Below are positions 43,812 through 51,708 of a DNA stretch of 64,000 nt, one piece after another. Position numbers and translations under genes: made by a program. Position 1 is the stretch's first letter. Every line of letters starts with the position of its first letter. The notes under the pieces are model-generated. The model was not told the origin of the DNA and did not search any database. It worked only from the letters and a program-made list of their open reading frames with translations. Source of the stretch: Burkholderia latens (GTDB taxonomy: Bacteria; Pseudomonadota; Gammaproteobacteria; Burkholderiales; Burkholderiaceae); NCBI RefSeq assembly GCF_001718795.1, contig NZ_CP013435.1, positions 3,224,001-3,288,000 on the forward strand. Reading direction: 5' to 3'.

Positions 43812-44018
43812 TCAAAAGTAATAAGCGCGCCGCAGCACCCGCTCAAGCAATCGAGCTTCCCGCTCAGAAGCCTGCTTGTCAGCCCGGTCTATACGACTTG
43901 GCATGCGCAGTATTTTTGCTTCGCTGACCGCCCCCATATGACCCTGACCGTCCGTCAGTTGAGATACGGGATCTGGGGAAACCTCGAAATTCAGCGACAG
44001 CTGCTCAATTCGACTCAT
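43812..44018 (-). CDS. Small protein downstream of avcD, hypothetical
   Basis: A 68-residue polar protein, MSRIEQLSLNFEVSPDPV at its start and a charged helical C-terminal half (SEREARLLERVLRRAYYF). No domain is recognised. GGGGGA lies before its ATG, and only 21 bases separate it from the avcD stop, so the two are probably cotranscribed. It could be an accessory or regulatory partner of the deaminase, by context only. Confidence 0.6.
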   Translation of the reverse strand: MSRIEQLSLNFEVSPDPVSQLTDGQGHMGAVSEAKILRMPSRIDRADKQASEREARLLERVLRRAYYF

Positions 44019-44039
44019 CTGATCCCCCGGTTTTGTCTT

Positions 44040-45680
44040 TCACGCTCCATCGGACTTACCATCCGACTTAGCAGGGACGGCCCCTGACGACGGCGTCTCA
44101 GGCAGCCCGAATTGTAGACTACGAACCGCCACAGACTCAAGCGTTGGGATGGCCTCAAGTGTAATCGCTGTAACGGGGTGCGGCGATCTAGCCCTCATTC
44201 TCCCGGTGGCAGGATCCTTGCGCCCTTCGCCATGTGCGGAGAAGAATTTCAGGAAACGAGATGGTGCGACGCCATCGAAGGGGAGGATGCGGACTTTCTC
44301 CGCATCAGCTTCGCGCTCAGTAATGGCGTCGGAGTGGAGCTTCGTAGCCAAGCTCTTTCGATACGGCTCCAAGAAATAAACCTCGGTAATACCTGCTGCG
44401 ACAATGTGTCGTGCGCACGAATGACACGGGTAGGTCGTGACGAACAACTTCCCGCCCCGAACCTTGCTGCCATGAGTCGCGCCAGCATTCAGCAACGCGT
44501 GCATCTCCGCATGCACCGCCCTAGAAAACTCAATCAAGCTCTTCAGTTGCGTGTCGTGGCGGATTAAGTCAAAAGCCTCCTTTTGCTTGTCATCAGCGAC
44601 AATCTTCTTCTGGACCATTCTCGATACAACAGCATTTGCTATCAGGTCCTTCTCTTCGTCATTGAAACAATGCCCTCCGTCCATGTTCCAACAGCGATGA
44701 TCGTGATCAGACGAGTCCCCGGAATCCCGCGCCTCATACAAGCCACCGAACGGCCGCGGCACATCGTTCCAGCCGACGGAGATAATTTCCCCGTCCGCGC
44801 TTGTGAGTGATGCGCCGACCTGGCGTGACAGGCAAGCAGAATTGCGCGCAGCCGAGTAAGCCGCATACATGGCGCGTTCATTTGGCGTAGGCGTCGCAAT
44901 CCGCGTCCCAAGCATCAGATCAAGAAACCGTTTAACTCGTGATCGCAATTGCGAATCAGTACCGGCGTCGGCGCGTAGAAAGAAATCTGATTGCGGAAAG
45001 GTGTCGCGAACCTGCTGACCGTAATCCGCCTCCTCACCAGAATCGCGGTCGATCAGCTGATACACGTCATCGCCACGGTTGGGGCGCTTAGACAAACGAT
45101 CAATTCTCATCTCCACCGGTGTGTAGACACCGACGACATGTAGCATGTCTCCATAGACCGATCTCAGGAGCCGCAGCTCTTCAATATTCTTGACTGAATC
45201 AATTATGTGGCAGCTTCGAATTGAATAAATCGGCTTTAAATCTGGATCGGTCTGCTCCTCACCAAACAAATCAGCCTGATTTGTGTCGTCACGCGCTTCG
45301 CCCAATGCCTCCCTCGCAAGCGCAATCTGCTTAATTGCGACTCGTGCGAGGATGGCGTTGCCACGTTCTCGTCGAAGCTTGTTGCCCGCCTCAATGAGCT
45401 CCTTGATAGAGCAATTTGGGTCCGTCAGACCAGATAAGTCTCTAATTTCATCGCTGAGCCGAATAATAGAAACCTGCTCATATCGATAATCGGTACCCTG
45501 CAGGAGCTCCATAAAAGTCTTGGCTACGTCATGCAGTGGGGTACCCATTGGCCCACAAAGCGCGATAACAATTTCCGCAGTTCGCGACCGATCAATCGTC
45601 TGCTGATCGTCCAGTGCAGCGCCTTTGGCTCTCGGAGTCCGCCTCGGCGCCGGCACAACCTCTAAGTTCGATTTCGACAT
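44040..45680 (-). CDS. avcD: Anti-phage dCTP/dCMP deaminase, AvcD family
   Basis: A 546-residue two-domain protein. The N-terminal part (about 35-250) is a nucleotide-kinase-like P-loop domain with ALCGPMGTPLHDVAKTF, and the C-terminal part (about 270-470) is a cytidine/deoxycytidylate deaminase with the zinc motif RAVHAEMHALLNA and PCHSCARHI. This fusion is the AvcD/DCD anti-phage family, which depletes dCTP and dCMP during infection and so starves phage replication. The P-loop lacks the usual GKS/T lysine. In Vibrio the enzyme is held in check by an RNA, AvcI; none was identified here. The gene lies on an island with other defence-like genes. Confidence 0.85.
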   Translation of the reverse strand: MSKSNLEVVPAPRRTPRAKGAALDDQQTIDRSRTAEIVIALCGPMGTPLHDVAKTFMELLQGTDYRYEQVSIIRLSDEIRDLSGLTDPNCSIKELIEAGNKLRRERGNAILARVAIKQIALAREALGEARDDTNQADLFGEEQTDPDLKPIYSIRSCHIIDSVKNIEELRLLRSVYGDMLHVVGVYTPVEMRIDRLSKRPNRGDDVYQLIDRDSGEEADYGQQVRDTFPQSDFFLRADAGTDSQLRSRVKRFLDLMLGTRIATPTPNERAMYAAYSAARNSACLSRQVGASLTSADGEIISVGWNDVPRPFGGLYEARDSGDSSDHDHRCWNMDGGHCFNDEEKDLIANAVVSRMVQKKIVADDKQKEAFDLIRHDTQLKSLIEFSRAVHAEMHALLNAGATHGSKVRGGKLFVTTYPCHSCARHIVAAGITEVYFLEPYRKSLATKLHSDAITEREADAEKVRILPFDGVAPSRFLKFFSAHGEGRKDPATGRMRARSPHPVTAITLEAIPTLESVAVRSLQFGLPETPSSGAVPAKSDGKSDGA

Positions 45681-45823
45681 ATGGTCTCATCTTGGGTACG
45701 TTATTGGACAGAGGATACCCCTTTCCCGAACAGACGGAGGTATCAGTTATCGGCCGGCGACATCCGTTTCGCCGCCCGGCCGCTGCCTATCTCATCGAGA
45801 TCCAATTTTCCCGCCAGGTGACG

Positions 45824-46627
45824 TTAGTCTGACGATGGCTCGGACCAGAATGCGTCGCCGTCCTCCGGACCATCCCGAAGACCGACAATGCCGAGGTATA
45901 GAAGAACAGGGATGGTTTTGCGATTAGCAGCCCCCTGCAGGTCAATCGCCAGCCAGCCAAGACTGAGCCCCCACACTATCGGACCTAGCCACTCAGCCCA
46001 CCAAGGGAACCTTGCAATGAGATTCTTTAAAAGCTCTTCAGCAGCCTTACGCCCAATGAAAGCGGCTATCGCTGCAACAGCGAGCCCCTGAACAATCGTC
46101 GCAGTTATTTCGGGGCCGAGCAGAGAAAATAATAACGGCAAGAAATATGCTTTGTTTTTCTTAATCTTATCGAAAAACTCATCCTGCTGATCTTTCCCTA
46201 CCTTCGCTTTATCAAACATCTCACGTTGCTGCTCAGGCTTTAGTTCGAAAAACATCTTTTCAACGGTGAATTTCACCAATCTTTCAAGCTTCGCCTCGAC
46301 ACCGCCAATTAACTTCTGCTTTACCTTTAATTTCTTGCTCACATCCTCGATGATTTCATGGATGCTAACACCCGCCGGCTCCTCCGAAGATGTCAATTTT
46401 CTGTACGCGTACGCAATGTCTGAGCTGCCAAGATAGCGAATTTCTCGCTCTAAAATCTTTGCCAGCGACTCTTTTTGGGATCGACGGCCGCCTTGTTTAA
46501 AGGAACCAAACGCCTCGTTCAATTCGGTATCTGACGATAGGTTCGTGAAACTCTCGATTCTATCGATCAAAAACGAAAAATCATCTGCCTCGCATTTCAT
46601 CAACAGCGAATTCAATTCGTATGCCAT
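45824..46627 (-). CDS. YaaW/UPF0174-like membrane protein
   Basis: A 267-residue protein resembling E. coli YaaW (UPF0174, DUF3944-containing): an N-terminal helical part with the motif EDVSKKLKVKQKLIGGVEAK, a stretch ERLVKFTVEKMFFELKPEQQ, then two hydrophobic segments (about 165-205 and 215-235) and a C-terminal RKTIPVLLYLGIVGLR that aligns with the YaaW tail. Function of the family is unknown. It is AT-richer than the core genes. GGGAAG precedes the ATG. The gene is upstream of avcD with a 143-base gap. Confidence 0.6.
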   Translation of the reverse strand: MAYELNSLLMKCEADDFSFLIDRIESFTNLSSDTELNEAFGSFKQGGRRSQKESLAKILEREIRYLGSSDIAYAYRKLTSSEEPAGVSIHEIIEDVSKKLKVKQKLIGGVEAKLERLVKFTVEKMFFELKPEQQREMFDKAKVGKDQQDEFFDKIKKNKAYFLPLLFSLLGPEITATIVQGLAVAAIAAFIGRKAAEELLKNLIARFPWWAEWLGPIVWGLSLGWLAIDLQGAANRKTIPVLLYLGIVGLRDGPEDGDAFWSEPSSD

Positions 46628-46708
46628 TTTTCTTCCCGTAGCTTATTGTCGTGAACTTGCCTAACTTCAATAATTCGCACCCCCAACAGATTCGTTGCGC
46701 ACTTGCAA

Positions 46709-47479
46709 TCACTCGAACTTCGAGAGCGTGCCAATTACGGCACGCAAGAGGCGTCTGGCCTCAAATCCGTCCGTCGTTTCTGCGAACCCGCGTCGAACGC
46801 GATCGGCTACCTCATAGCATCGTTCGTCGTCGCTGAGCGTCTCCAATCCGATGAGGAGCTCCTCGTCACTGGCAACAGCGTTCCATGCTGCCTCGCCGTC
46901 CCGCCATTCCAGATCGACGACGCTGCGCTCCTCGCCAGGTTTTACATAGCCCGGAGGCGCAGGAATTGGGTCGCCATTGCCTCGAATCAAGCTAACCAGC
47001 TCCCACCGCGAATAATCCTCGGTGTAGTCGTGGAACGCTTCTGCCAGAAAACCGCCATCGACTGCGGCCTCGAGCAGCACCAGCCAGCGGAGCGTCTCAG
47101 GAGACGCTGGTCCTTCGCACGACGACTTGACGTCGTCCGGTACGCTTTTCATGATCGCCTGCGCCAGCTTCTCGGGCGACACGCTTGAGCGGATGGATCC
47201 ACCGCAGTGATTTTCGAGATATTTGGCCTCGCTGCCGCTCGTGTACCGGAAGATTGTCCGGCTCGGCCGGCCAACCGGGTGAAACTCACATCGCCAGTAC
47301 GCACCGGATGGGGACGCGTACGGAAGAAGCAGCATCCTTCCGTAGCCATTCCGAATCAACCAGATGCCGGCCTGCAGTACCTTGGCCCCTGCTTCCATGA
47401 TCACCTGCTCGGGTGATTTCTTTTCGAAAATCGAATCTTCATCAGACTTGGCCATAGGCCTTTGGTCTCCATTTTTCAT
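46709..47479 (-). CDS. Hypothetical island protein
   Basis: A 256-residue soluble protein with no recognised domain. Notable stretches are IWLIRNGYGRMLLLPYASPSGAYWRCEFHPVGRP and a Leu/Glu-rich C-terminal half ending LLRAVIGTLSKFE. A second start at 47455 (MAKSDEDSIF) is equally possible. It is the first gene of the leftward cluster, 81 bases before the YaaW-like gene. Context suggests a defence or stress role, but nothing in the sequence shows one. Confidence 0.6.
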   Translation of the reverse strand: MKNGDQRPMAKSDEDSIFEKKSPEQVIMEAGAKVLQAGIWLIRNGYGRMLLLPYASPSGAYWRCEFHPVGRPSRTIFRYTSGSEAKYLENHCGGSIRSSVSPEKLAQAIMKSVPDDVKSSCEGPASPETLRWLVLLEAAVDGGFLAEAFHDYTEDYSRWELVSLIRGNGDPIPAPPGYVKPGEERSVVDLEWRDGEAAWNAVASDEELLIGLETLSDDERCYEVADRVRRGFAETTDGFEARRLLRAVIGTLSKFE

Positions 47480-47857
47480 GGTTCACAGCTCGCGCTCGCT
47501 CCTTCCACTGCCGACCTGTGAACAACGGCTGGATTTCGGCGGGCAATTGCTGTGAAAACCATGTGTCTACCTTGGGGACAATCGCTCATCCACCGTGAAT
47601 CCGAGAAAGTTGTCCACATGCGTGTTCGTCGTGCGCACACAAACTTCAGAGGGTTTGCCGCGCGCCAAGCCATTGATCATCAATGACTTCTTCCCCTTTT
47701 GCACAGATAGGGCTCTGCCTTGTTAACTTCTACTACGTTTACACATAATTAACTATTCAATATCTATGCCCCGGTCGTCAACCAGCACCAATGAACGCAT
47801 TCAATCGCGCTTACAAACGTAAGCATGATCGGGCGCCCATTCCTGCAGGAGATGTGG
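47480..47857. other. AT-rich divergent intergenic region with inverted repeats
   Basis: This gap separates the leftward cluster from the rightward recombinase cassette. GTTCACAG (47,481-47,488) and CTGTGAAC (47,516-47,523) form an inverted repeat; a related CTGTGAAAACCATG lies at 47,550-47,563. An AT-rich stretch (47,715-47,765) with GTTAAC and ATAATTAACTATTC is the likely rightward promoter or a replication/recombination site. No gene is supported. Confidence 0.5.
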
Positions 47858-48304
47858 ATGGCACTCAAGCCCTGTATTTGCTGCGGCGACCTGTTCGAAC
47901 CGCGCCCGCAAACACCACATCAGACCTACTGCTCGTCATCGACATGTCAGCGAGCTCGAAAGCGTCAGTGGCAGCGGGAGAAGCTCAGCAACGATCCCGA
48001 TTACCGTGACAACCAGCGGAACGCACAGCGCGCCTGGCAAAAGCGCCACCCGGATTACTGGCGCCAGTACCGGAGCGACCATCCGGATTATGTGGCCCGT
48101 AACCGAGCTCAACATCGGGATCAGCCCCAAAGCTCGTTCGGCGATTTTGCAAAGATGGACGTGTCGCCGATCGCGCCCGGGCTGTACTGGATTCGGCTGG
48201 CTGCCGCGCCAGGACGAGAGCCGAAGGCTTCGTGGCTTGTCGCTATCGAGCCGGTTTGCGTCGACTGCCCGTGCAAAAAGGATGCGTGCAAAGAGAGGAC
48301 GTGA
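47858..48304 (+). CDS. Zinc-finger-like small protein of a recombinase cassette
   Basis: A 148-residue protein with an N-terminal CxxC zinc-ribbon-like site (CICCGDLFEPRPQTPHQTYC...C) and a repetitive basic/aromatic middle of the form DPDYRDNQRNAQRAWQKRHPDYW, RSDHPDYVARNRAQHR. A second cysteine set lies near the C-terminus (CVDCPCKKDAC). AGGAG is six bases before the chosen ATG. It is the first gene of a rightward cassette with a serine recombinase and two ParB-like proteins. Its role is probably DNA binding. Confidence 0.7.
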   Translation: MALKPCICCGDLFEPRPQTPHQTYCSSSTCQRARKRQWQREKLSNDPDYRDNQRNAQRAWQKRHPDYWRQYRSDHPDYVARNRAQHRDQPQSSFGDFAKMDVSPIAPGLYWIRLAAAPGREPKASWLVAIEPVCVDCPCKKDACKERT

Positions 48305-48470
48305 TCGACATCGGAAAAGCCGGCCCGTACCGTCTTTCTCACACCATCTCTCGAACATCCTGCATGGGCGGAAATTCGGCGGCACCACGAGCTTCCTGCT
48401 CCCGGAACGCAGCCAACGGGCAACGGGGATCCGAGAGCGTTCAATCGTTTCACTCACGCGATCGGTTGCC

Positions 48471-50036
48471 ATGTTGCAAGAAGAAGACCCCAGCGACGCC
48501 ACCCCCTCGCCGGCCGTTCATCGGGCAGCAGAATATGTCCGGATGTCGACCGAACATCAGCAATATTCGACGGAGAACCAGGCAGACAAGATCCGGGACT
48601 ATGCGAATCGTCGCGGCATCCAGATCGTCCGGACCTACGCGGACGAAGGCAAGAGTGGCCTGAGCATCGATGGACGACACGCTCTCCAGCAGTTGATTCG
48701 GGACGTCGAGTCTGGTTACGCTGATTTCGAGATGATCCTGGTCTATGACGTCAGCCGGTGGGGACGTTTCCAGGATGCCGACGAAAGCGCCTATTACGAA
48801 TACATCTGCCGACGAGCTGGCATTCAGGTCACATACTGCGCTGAACAGTTCGAGAACGATGGCTCGCCGGTTTCCACTATCGTGAAAGGCGTCAAACGAG
48901 CAATGGCCGGTGAATACAGCCGTGAACTGTCGGCCAAGGTTTTCGCTGGGCAATGTCGACTGATCGAGCTGGGATATCGTCAAGGTGGCCCCGCCGGCTA
49001 TGGTCTGCGACGCGTCCTCGTGGACCAAAGCGGTACGTTTAAGGCCGAACTGGCGCGGGGTGACCACAAGAGCCTACAAACCGACCGCGTGATTCTGATG
49101 CCGGGCCCTGAGCCGGAGGTGGCCACGGTCAATCAGATCTATCGCTGGTTCGTCAACGATGGGTTGACCGAGTCGGAAATCGCAACGCGGCTCAACGCTC
49201 AATGTATCGGCACGGATCTGGGTCGAGACTGGACCCGTGCGACTGTCCGCCAGGTGCTCAGTAACGAGAAGTACATCGGCAACAACATCTACAACCGGAT
49301 TTCATTCAAGCTCAAGAAGCATCGGGTAGTCAATCAGCCCGAGATGTGGATCCGGAAGGACGGCGCATTTGAGCCCATTGTGCCGGCCGAGATCTTTTAC
49401 ACGGCACAGGGAATCCTACGGGCGCGGGCACACCGATTCAGCAACGAGGAGCTGCTCGAGAAGCTTCGCAATTTGTACCGGCAGCGAGGCTTTCTGTCCG
49501 GGCTGGTCATCGACGAGGCCGAAGGCATGCCCTCGACGGCCGCGTACGTTCACCGCTTCGGTAGCTTGCTGCGCGCCTATCAGGCAGTGGGGTTTACGCC
49601 GGGCCGCGATTACCAGTTTCTGGAAGTTAACCAGTTCCTGCGCCGCCTCCATCCAGAGATCGTTAGCCAGACTGAACGCATGATCGCCGATCTCGGCGGC
49701 GCCGTTGATCGTGATCCGGCCACCGACCTGCTCGACGTTAATCGCGAATTCAGTGTGTCAATGGTGCTGTCGCGCTGCCATGCTCTGGAAAACGGGCGGC
49801 GACGCTGGAAGGTTCGGTTCGACACCAGTCTACTGCCCGACATCACGGTCGCTGTCCGGCTTGACGAGACTAACCAGGTCCCACTTGATTACTACCTGCT
49901 GCCGCGCCTCGATTTCGGGCAGCCGCGCATCTGCCTGGCCGATCACAACGGAATCGAGTTTGAGAGCTATCGCTTTGACAACCTGGATTACCTGTATGGC
50001 ATGGCCGCACGCTGCCGACTCCGGAGAGCCGCATGA
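48471..50036 (+). CDS. Serine recombinase
   Basis: A 521-residue recombinase. The N-terminal resolvase domain has the catalytic serine (Ser26) in AAEYVRMSTEHQQYSTENQ and LVYDVSRWGRFQDADESAYY; a recombinase DNA-binding domain follows (about 190-320, with GPAGYGLRRV and NEKYIGNNIYNR). The C-terminal 150 residues are unusual for large serine recombinases and lack a clear zinc ribbon. The frame is open upstream of the chosen ATG but overlaps the zinc-finger gene. The stop overlaps the next gene (ATGA). Likely mobilises the cassette. Confidence 0.85.
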   Translation: MLQEEDPSDATPSPAVHRAAEYVRMSTEHQQYSTENQADKIRDYANRRGIQIVRTYADEGKSGLSIDGRHALQQLIRDVESGYADFEMILVYDVSRWGRFQDADESAYYEYICRRAGIQVTYCAEQFENDGSPVSTIVKGVKRAMAGEYSRELSAKVFAGQCRLIELGYRQGGPAGYGLRRVLVDQSGTFKAELARGDHKSLQTDRVILMPGPEPEVATVNQIYRWFVNDGLTESEIATRLNAQCIGTDLGRDWTRATVRQVLSNEKYIGNNIYNRISFKLKKHRVVNQPEMWIRKDGAFEPIVPAEIFYTAQGILRARAHRFSNEELLEKLRNLYRQRGFLSGLVIDEAEGMPSTAAYVHRFGSLLRAYQAVGFTPGRDYQFLEVNQFLRRLHPEIVSQTERMIADLGGAVDRDPATDLLDVNREFSVSMVLSRCHALENGRRRWKVRFDTSLLPDITVAVRLDETNQVPLDYYLLPRLDFGQPRICLADHNGIEFESYRFDNLDYLYGMAARCRLRRAA

Positions 50037-50935
50037 CCAAGGAACATCCCTCGATCGAATTGCAGATGATCCCGGTCGATCTAATCGACGTGCTGAATCC
50101 CCGAGAACGGAACGCCCGGGTATTCAACGAAATCGTCGCGAACATCAAAGCCGTTGGTCTGAAAAAGCCCATCCGTGTCACGCCTCGAAACGGAGGCGGG
50201 GGATCGAAACGCTATCTGTTGATTTGCGGCGAGGGGCGACTCAAAGCATTCCGGGCGCTCGGCGAAACACATATCCCGGCACTCGTCGACTACGTCAACG
50301 ACGAACAGGCGTTCATCATGAGCCTGTCGGAAAATATCGCGCGGCGCCAATATCAACCACTCGAGCTACTTTCCGGCATCGAGCGCCTGCGCGATCTGGG
50401 ATACGACAAGAAAATCATTTCCGAGAAGACCGGGCTGAGCATCGAATACATACAGGGAATCCTCTACCTGCTCAAGAACGGCGAAGAGCGTCTGTTGGCT
50501 GCGGTTCAGCGTGGGCGCATTCCGCTCAATGCCGCCATGACCATCGCCGGCGCCGGCAACGACGACAAGGCAATCCAGGCCGCGTTACAGGATGCCTATG
50601 AGTCCGGGGCGCTGCGCGGAAACCAGCTGATACAGGCTCGTCGCGTCATTGAAAGGCGACGAACGCAAGGAAGATCGCTCGCGCGCGGCGCCTCGCGCGT
50701 AAAGCCAGAGGTGACCTCATCGAGCCTCGTTCGGAACTACCAACACGAAGTCGAACGCCAGCGGCTGATGATCAAGAAGGCCGAGGTGACTCAACAACGG
50801 TTGCTGTTCATCATTGAGGCCTTACGTCAACTGCTCGCGAATGAAAATTTCACCAATCTGCTACGTGCAGAAGGCCTCGAAACGCTGCCGAAATACCTGG
50901 CCGAGCGGGTCTGGGAAGGGAGCCACGTCGTATGA
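50033..50935 (+). CDS. ParB/RepB-like partition-type protein 1
   Basis: A 300-residue ParB N-terminal-domain protein. The nuclease-like ParB fold carries ICGEGRLKAFRALG and SLSENIARRQYQPLELL, followed by a helix-turn-helix (KKIISEKTGLSIEYIQGILYLLKNG). The C-terminal part (about 190-300) is charged and helical. It is coupled to the recombinase by a 4-base overlap and to the second ParB-like gene by another. On plasmids such proteins segregate DNA; beside a recombinase they may instead recognise the element's ends. Confidence 0.8.
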   Translation: MTKEHPSIELQMIPVDLIDVLNPRERNARVFNEIVANIKAVGLKKPIRVTPRNGGGGSKRYLLICGEGRLKAFRALGETHIPALVDYVNDEQAFIMSLSENIARRQYQPLELLSGIERLRDLGYDKKIISEKTGLSIEYIQGILYLLKNGEERLLAAVQRGRIPLNAAMTIAGAGNDDKAIQAALQDAYESGALRGNQLIQARRVIERRRTQGRSLARGASRVKPEVTSSSLVRNYQHEVERQRLMIKKAEVTQQRLLFIIEALRQLLANENFTNLLRAEGLETLPKYLAERVWEGSHVV

Positions 50936-51609
50936 GCCAGCCGCCCCTTGGGTTCGTCCCCGAGCCTATCACCGTTCTGCTCGACAGGATCTTGCCGTCG
51001 CGGAAACCGCCTGAGGGCGTACTAGAGTCGAAGAAGTTCAAGACCATCCTCTCGTCGATCGAGGAAGTCGGTCTGATCGAGCCACTCACTATCAGCAAGG
51101 TGGATCCGAGAACGGGCCAGCATGTCCTGCTCGACGGACATATCCGGGTGCTTGCGCTGCGGCAACTCGAATTCGTCGACGCGCCGTGTTTCGTCGCACT
51201 TGATGACGAAAGCTATACCTATAACAACCGGATCAATCGCCTGTCCACGATCCAAGAGCACTTCATGATCCGGCGTGCCGTCGATCGCGGGGTCACGCCC
51301 GAGCGACTAGCAAAGGCCTTGAGCGTCGACGTCAGCCACATCGTCAAGAAAATGAATCTGCTTGACGGGCTCTGTCAGGAAGCGACGGAGTTGCTGAAGG
51401 ATCAGCAGTTCTCTCCGAATCTCGGGGCCGTGTTGCGCAAAATGAAACCGACCCGGCAGATTGAGTGCGTCGAGCTGATGCTCGCTGCGAACAACATCAC
51501 TGTTGCGTACTGCCAGGCACTGCTTGCAGCAACGCCACCCGAGATGCTGGTTGGGGAGGCGAAGCCCAAAAAGATCCCGGGCGTCACTGCCGAGCAGATG
51601 GCGTGTTGA
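50932..51609 (+). CDS. ParB/RepB-like protein 2, truncated by IS21
   Basis: A 225-residue ParB/RepB-type protein with LLDGHIRVLALRQL and FMIRRAVDRGVTPERLAKALSVDVSHIVKKMNLLDG. It resembles proteins annotated as having a RepB C-terminal partition domain. The last Cys codon and the stop come from the left end of the IS21 element, so the original C-terminus has been lost after GVTAEQMA. It may still be functional. Confidence 0.75.
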   Translation: MSQPPLGFVPEPITVLLDRILPSRKPPEGVLESKKFKTILSSIEEVGLIEPLTISKVDPRTGQHVLLDGHIRVLALRQLEFVDAPCFVALDDESYTYNNRINRLSTIQEHFMIRRAVDRGVTPERLAKALSVDVSHIVKKMNLLDGLCQEATELLKDQQFSPNLGAVLRKMKPTRQIECVELMLAANNITVAYCQALLAATPPEMLVGEAKPKKIPGVTAEQMAC

Positions 51610-51632
51610 TGTCCACGCAGAACTGACCCACC
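51604..51632 (+). repeat. IS21 left terminal inverted repeat
   Basis: This matches the reverse complement of 54057-54085 at 22 of 29 positions, including TGTTGAT and TGACCCACC at its two ends. Confidence 0.88.
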
Positions 51633-51676
51633 TGAGGCTGTAGTTTTCATCGAATTTTGACCCACGTGATTGAATG

Positions 51677-51699
51677 CCCTGCTCAATCTTTGAGCAGGG
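51677..51699 (+). repeat. Palindrome before istA
   Basis: CCCTGCTCA and TGAGCAGGG form a perfect nine-base stem with an ATCTT loop just before the istA start. It may block read-through transcription or translation of istA from outside. Confidence 0.65.
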
Positions 51700-51708
51700 G
51701 ATACAGAG

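Larger units (their letters stand above)
47858..51603 (+). other. Zinc-finger / serine recombinase / ParB / RepB cassette
   Basis: Four rightward genes with 4-base overlaps between the last three form one operon. The set of a DNA-binding zinc-finger protein, a recombinase and two partition-like proteins suggests a self-contained mobile or plasmid-derived unit. Its right end has been lost to the IS21 insertion. Confidence 0.55.

Noticed and set aside
45681..45823. Possible AvcI-like RNA upstream of avcD
   Set aside because: Location fits, but I see no conserved feature to support an RNA call.
50033..51609. Reading the two ParB-like genes as evidence for an integrated plasmid
   Set aside because: No ParA or replication-initiation gene is nearby, and coupling with the recombinase fits a mobile cassette better.
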